Assembly: GCA_017437705.1 (NCBI GenBank)
Contig: JAFRYJ010000121.1
Coordinates: 1 to 15,541, forward strand
Direction of reading: 5' to 3'
Length of the DNA: 15,541 nt
DNA from: Lachnospiraceae bacterium
GTDB taxonomy: Bacteria > Bacillota_A > Clostridia > Lachnospirales > Lachnospiraceae
Position numbers and translations under genes: made by a program. Below the pieces are notes generated by a model that saw only the letters and a list, made by a program, of their open reading frames with translations, searched no databases and was not told where the DNA came from. Positions 13,055 through 15,541 of this stretch are shown one piece after another; position 1 is the first letter of the stretch, and every line of letters starts with the position of its first letter.

Positions 13055-14731
13055 TTACTGTGTTTTTTCGTCCTCCACAGGCTTCACCTGCTCGTCGTCG
13101 ATGCAGATCCAGCCAACGCCGGATTTAAGCCTGCCCCACAGGTTATCTTCGGCATCATACCTGTCTTCGACGATCGTAAATTTGCCGTTTTCCTTTATGT
13201 ATCCGTGAACGGCATATTTATTATAGCCGGGACCGTAATAATAAGGCACTTTCTCTCCGTTTTTCACAGATACACGGATATAATAAGGTGTTTCCTTCCC
13301 CGAAGTGCTTCCCTCGGGATGCACCGTTTTCGTTCCGCTGCCGTCTGCAGACGTGACGTCTATGCTGCCGCTGCCTCCGCCGGAAAGCTGGGTCCTGTAC
13401 TCCTCGGCTGATGCCGCATTTGACGACCCGTCATCATTTACGAGCAGTATCCAGCCGCCGTTCTTAAGTTTTCCCCAGCGGTAGCCCGTCGCACTGTTTT
13501 CTCCGTCAAGCAGACCCTTGCCGTCCGTTATCGTATATGTGCCCTGGTCCGACAAAGTTCCTGCAGCGGTCGGCTCTCCGTAGGGTGATGAATAGTACGG
13601 AAGATCCTTTGCCGTTACCCGGACAGCGATATCCTTATCAAATACGGAATATACATTGTCGTTCTGTGAGCTCAGATACCCGGCGGCTTTTTCCGCATCC
13701 GCCGCAAATGCTGCGTCCGTATCTATTACAAATCCGTCATCTTTAAGGATCACGGGGTACGCCTTGTTATCCTGATCCAGAGCTAGTATGCCGTCGTCCG
13801 TATAATATATCCCCAGCATGCTTCCGCTGACGGCCTTCAGTTCCTCATCGGAGGGTTCCTTAAAGCTTCCCGCAAAGAATACTTCTCCGGACTTGACGGA
13901 ATAAATGTCTGCGGTGCCGGGCTCAGCGTCCGGCTTTACTATCAGATCTTTAATGCCGTTTCCGTCGGCATCACAGATGTAATACGACGCAGCCCTGCCG
14001 CTGTTTCGGTATTCGGCAATGCTGTCATCATAAAGTCCCAGAAGCTCTGTAACGGAATACTCTTCGGGAGGTTCTGTTTCCGTTTCGGTCTCCGTTTCAG
14101 TCTCTGTTTCAGTCTCTGATCCGCTTTCGATCTGTTCCTCGGAGACGGGCTGTGATTCTGTATCGGAACCTCCGCCATTTGCAAGCAGCTTATAACCGGC
14201 GAATCCCGCCAGCAGCGCCGCGATGATGCATATGGGAATTATGACAGGCTTTTTGGACCGCTTTTTACCGGCTGTGGTCTTTTCTTTTTTATCCTCCGGA
14301 GCTTTTTTCGGAGCCGCAGCTGTTTTCAGGATCTCCGGTTCCTTCTCCTCCGCCCGTATGACGGCCGTCTCGATATCATCAGCGATATTCACTGCTGATG
14401 CCTCTGCTGCCCCAGGCACCTGCGCCTCCGGGATCACCAGGAGGTCTTCCGCAAAGACCTGGTCCCCGGCACTCCGCTGCAATGATTCTTCGATCTTTTC
14501 CGCCGTATCGATCTCATATTTAACGCCGCAGTTTACACAGAAAAGATGACCTCTGATAACAGGTGCACCGCAGCTGGGGCAGGAACTGAAGCTCTCTGCT
14601 CCTGCATCATCCGCAGCTTTGCCCTTAAAACCGGCGACTGCGTCTTCCATCGCTTTCTGCAGCTTATGGCCGCAGCTCGGGCAGAACAATACATTGTCTG
14701 AATATTCTTTACCACAGTAACCGCAAAACAC
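13055..14731 (-). CDS. Zinc-ribbon, single-pass membrane protein with Glu-Thr linker and SH3-like repeats
   Basis: The product has 558 residues from a GTG start at 14731, with GAGAGG eight bases upstream. Two zinc ribbons lie at the N-terminus (C3-C6/C17-C20 and C51-C54/C65-C68). An acidic/basic cytoplasmic linker ends in KKRSKK, then comes a membrane helix (about 162-184). The positive-inside rule places the ribbons in the cytoplasm. Outside are a Glu-Thr linker (206-220), a domain containing DADGNGIKDL (about 254-263, a calcium-loop-like motif) and two SH3-like domains, each with a WG.LK.G-W pattern (RWGKLKNGGWILL and LWGRLKSGVGWICI). The protein looks like an envelope sensor or wall-binding protein, but no specific function can be named. 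It has its own leader and is convergent with the murT-like gene. Confidence 0.8.
   Translation of the reverse strand: MFCGYCGKEYSDNVLFCPSCGHKLQKAMEDAVAGFKGKAADDAGAESFSSCPSCGAPVIRGHLFCVNCGVKYEIDTAEKIEESLQRSAGDQVFAEDLLVIPEAQVPGAAEASAVNIADDIETAVIRAEEKEPEILKTAAAPKKAPEDKKEKTTAGKKRSKKPVIIPICIIAALLAGFAGYKLLANGGGSDTESQPVSEEQIESGSETETETETETETETEPPEEYSVTELLGLYDDSIAEYRNSGRAASYYICDADGNGIKDLIVKPDAEPGTADIYSVKSGEVFFAGSFKEPSDEELKAVSGSMLGIYYTDDGILALDQDNKAYPVILKDDGFVIDTDAAFAADAEKAAGYLSSQNDNVYSVFDKDIAVRVTAKDLPYYSSPYGEPTAAGTLSDQGTYTITDGKGLLDGENSATGYRWGKLKNGGWILLVNDDGSSNAASAEEYRTQLSGGGSGSIDVTSADGSGTKTVHPEGSTSGKETPYYIRVSVKNGEKVPYYYGPGYNKYAVHGYIKENGKFTIVEDRYDAEDNLWGRLKSGVGWICIDDEQVKPVEDEKTQ
14072..14116 (-). repeat. 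Short Glu-Thr coding repeat
   Basis: These bases encode residues 206-220 (Glu-Thr repeated seven times plus Glu) directly outside the membrane helix of the zinc-ribbon protein. It is the same linker type as in the DUF4430 protein, at an unrelated locus. Confidence 0.85.
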
Positions 14732-14789
14732 GATATATACCTCTCAAATAATTCCCCGGATCTGCCTTGGTAATAAGGCACATTCTGCC

Positions 14790-14818
14790 AGTGTAACAAA
14801 TCTGTAATAAGTGTAACA
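14790..14818. promoter_or_regulatory. Pair of direct repeats upstream of the zinc-ribbon gene
   Basis: The nine-base word agtgtaaca occurs at 14790-14798 and 14810-14818, spaced 20 bases start to start, about two helical turns. The pair lies 60-90 bases before the GTG start, in the likely promoter region, and could be an operator. No regulator is identified and no clear promoter hexamers accompany it. Confidence 0.35.
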
Positions 14819-14918
14819 TCTGAAAAACAAAACTGCAACAGGCAAACGTATGGATATTTCGGAAAAAGATCAGACCGCAGAAAGGTCTTTCGATGCGGTT
14901 CCGGCAGGTTTCACGGTC

Positions 14919-14957
14919 AAAAATAACGGAGAAGCAGTTTCAAACCGCTTCTCCGTT
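14919..14957 (-). terminator. Rho-independent terminator after the MBL-fold gene
   Basis: On the minus strand AACGGAGAAGC (14947-14957) pairs with GCTTCTCCGTT (14925-14935), and the inner bases extend the stem. The stem is followed by ATTTTTGACC. It lies 42 bases after the stop of the MBL-fold gene and ends that transcript before the zinc-ribbon gene leader. Confidence 0.8.
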
Positions 14958-14999
14958 TACACTTGTCTCAGATCATCAGGTCATAAAGCTGCGCCCGCA

Positions 15000-15541
15000 T
15001 CATGCAAAATAATACAGAACGGGAGGAAGAAGGCCCATGTTGAATTTAGCCAGAGCGAAATCAACAAATGCATGGCCGCCCTCAAGTACGAATACGCCGT
15101 GGCCGGGGAATGCAGCATCGAATTCGATCTTTGCCATCTTCCTCATAGCCTCAGCATAAGGGAATACGGAAACATCGGGAAGGCCCTGGATAAGTACCAT
15201 GCCCTGGGCAAATACGAAGTCGCCGGTGAACAGGCATTTCTTTCCGTCGATCTCTGCATATACGCACATATCCTGAAGGCTGTGGCCAGGGCACATATAG
15301 AACTTGAAGGTCACATTGCCTACCGTGAGGGTATCCTCTTCCTTCATGGGGATAACGGTCTCGGACTTGGGATATACGAAATCGATGGGATAAAGGCCGC
15401 CCTTTGCAAGAGCTACGGACGTCTGCATCTCGTCGCCGTCCCTGATGGCATCAGCCTCAAGCTCGGAAGCATAGATGGGTGCTCCCGAAAGCTGCTGGAA
15501 ACGGGCTGCTCCGCAGGCATGATCGCCGTGATAATGTGTAA
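15000..15541 (-). CDS. MBL-fold metallohydrolase, 5' end outside window
   Basis: The frame is open from the right edge to TGA 15002-15000 and gives 179 residues of the C-terminal part. The first visible residues, THYHGDHACG, contain the metallo-beta-lactamase HxHxDH metal motif, so about 60 residues are probably missing. Further ligand candidates are the His in CPGHSLQD, the Asp in FTGDFVF and the His in FPGHGVF, in the family order. The set fits a two-metal MBL hydrolase of the glyoxalase II-like group, a mixed family of cytoplasmic thioester or other hydrolases; the substrate cannot be told. The internal ATG at 15428 is not the start, because the conserved metal motif lies upstream in frame. 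A terminator follows. Confidence 0.88.
   Translation of the reverse strand, partial: THYHGDHACGAARFQQLSGAPIYASELEADAIRDGDEMQTSVALAKGGLYPIDFVYPKSETVIPMKEEDTLTVGNVTFKFYMCPGHSLQDMCVYAEIDGKKCLFTGDFVFAQGMVLIQGLPDVSVFPYAEAMRKMAKIEFDAAFPGHGVFVLEGGHAFVDFALAKFNMGLLPPVLYYFA

Overview
The window looks like a chromosomal segment of a Gram-positive Clostridia bacterium, probably close to Lachnospiraceae. Pointers are strong AGGAGG-type ribosome binding sites, a MurT-type cell-wall ligase, signal-peptide surface proteins with (Glu-Thr)n linkers, DUF4214 and cohesin-like domains, and a single-chain Fe-S serine dehydratase. The genus cannot be fixed from this sequence alone.

The left 9.3 kb is one minus-strand block read from about 9330 down past position 1. 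A sigma-A-type promoter (9331-9359) precedes a cobalamin (B12) riboswitch aptamer and a rho-independent terminator, then a membrane-anchored alpha/alpha-toroid protein (7794-8996). A second, nearly identical cobalamin riboswitch with its own terminator follows. Behind it come a cohesin-like/DUF4214 surface protein (5321-7417), a DUF4430 (transcobalamin beta-domain-like) protein with long Glu-Thr tracts (3107-5260), a second toroid protein (1879-3096), a MoxR AAA+ ATPase (924-1877) and a DUF58 protein that runs off the left edge. The last four genes overlap or nearly abut, so they are probably one operon.

Human intrinsic factor and transcobalamin consist of an alpha6/alpha6 barrel plus a DUF4430-like beta domain. 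Here the two halves appear as separate surface proteins behind B12 riboswitches. The most interesting reading is a B12-repressed cell-surface cobalamin capture system built as a split transcobalamin, with MoxR-DUF58 as a possible assembly or maturation pair. The binding function is inferred, not shown.

The right 6 kb holds separate transcription units: an L-serine dehydratase (+), a small two-repeat DUF1508 protein (-) divergent from a MurT-like Mur ligase (+) with no gatD beside it, a zinc-ribbon/transmembrane/Glu-Thr linker/SH3-like protein (-), and the 3' part of an MBL-fold hydrolase (-) cut by the right edge. Convincing hairpin terminators separate most of these units. No tRNA, rRNA, CRISPR array, transposase or phage gene was seen.
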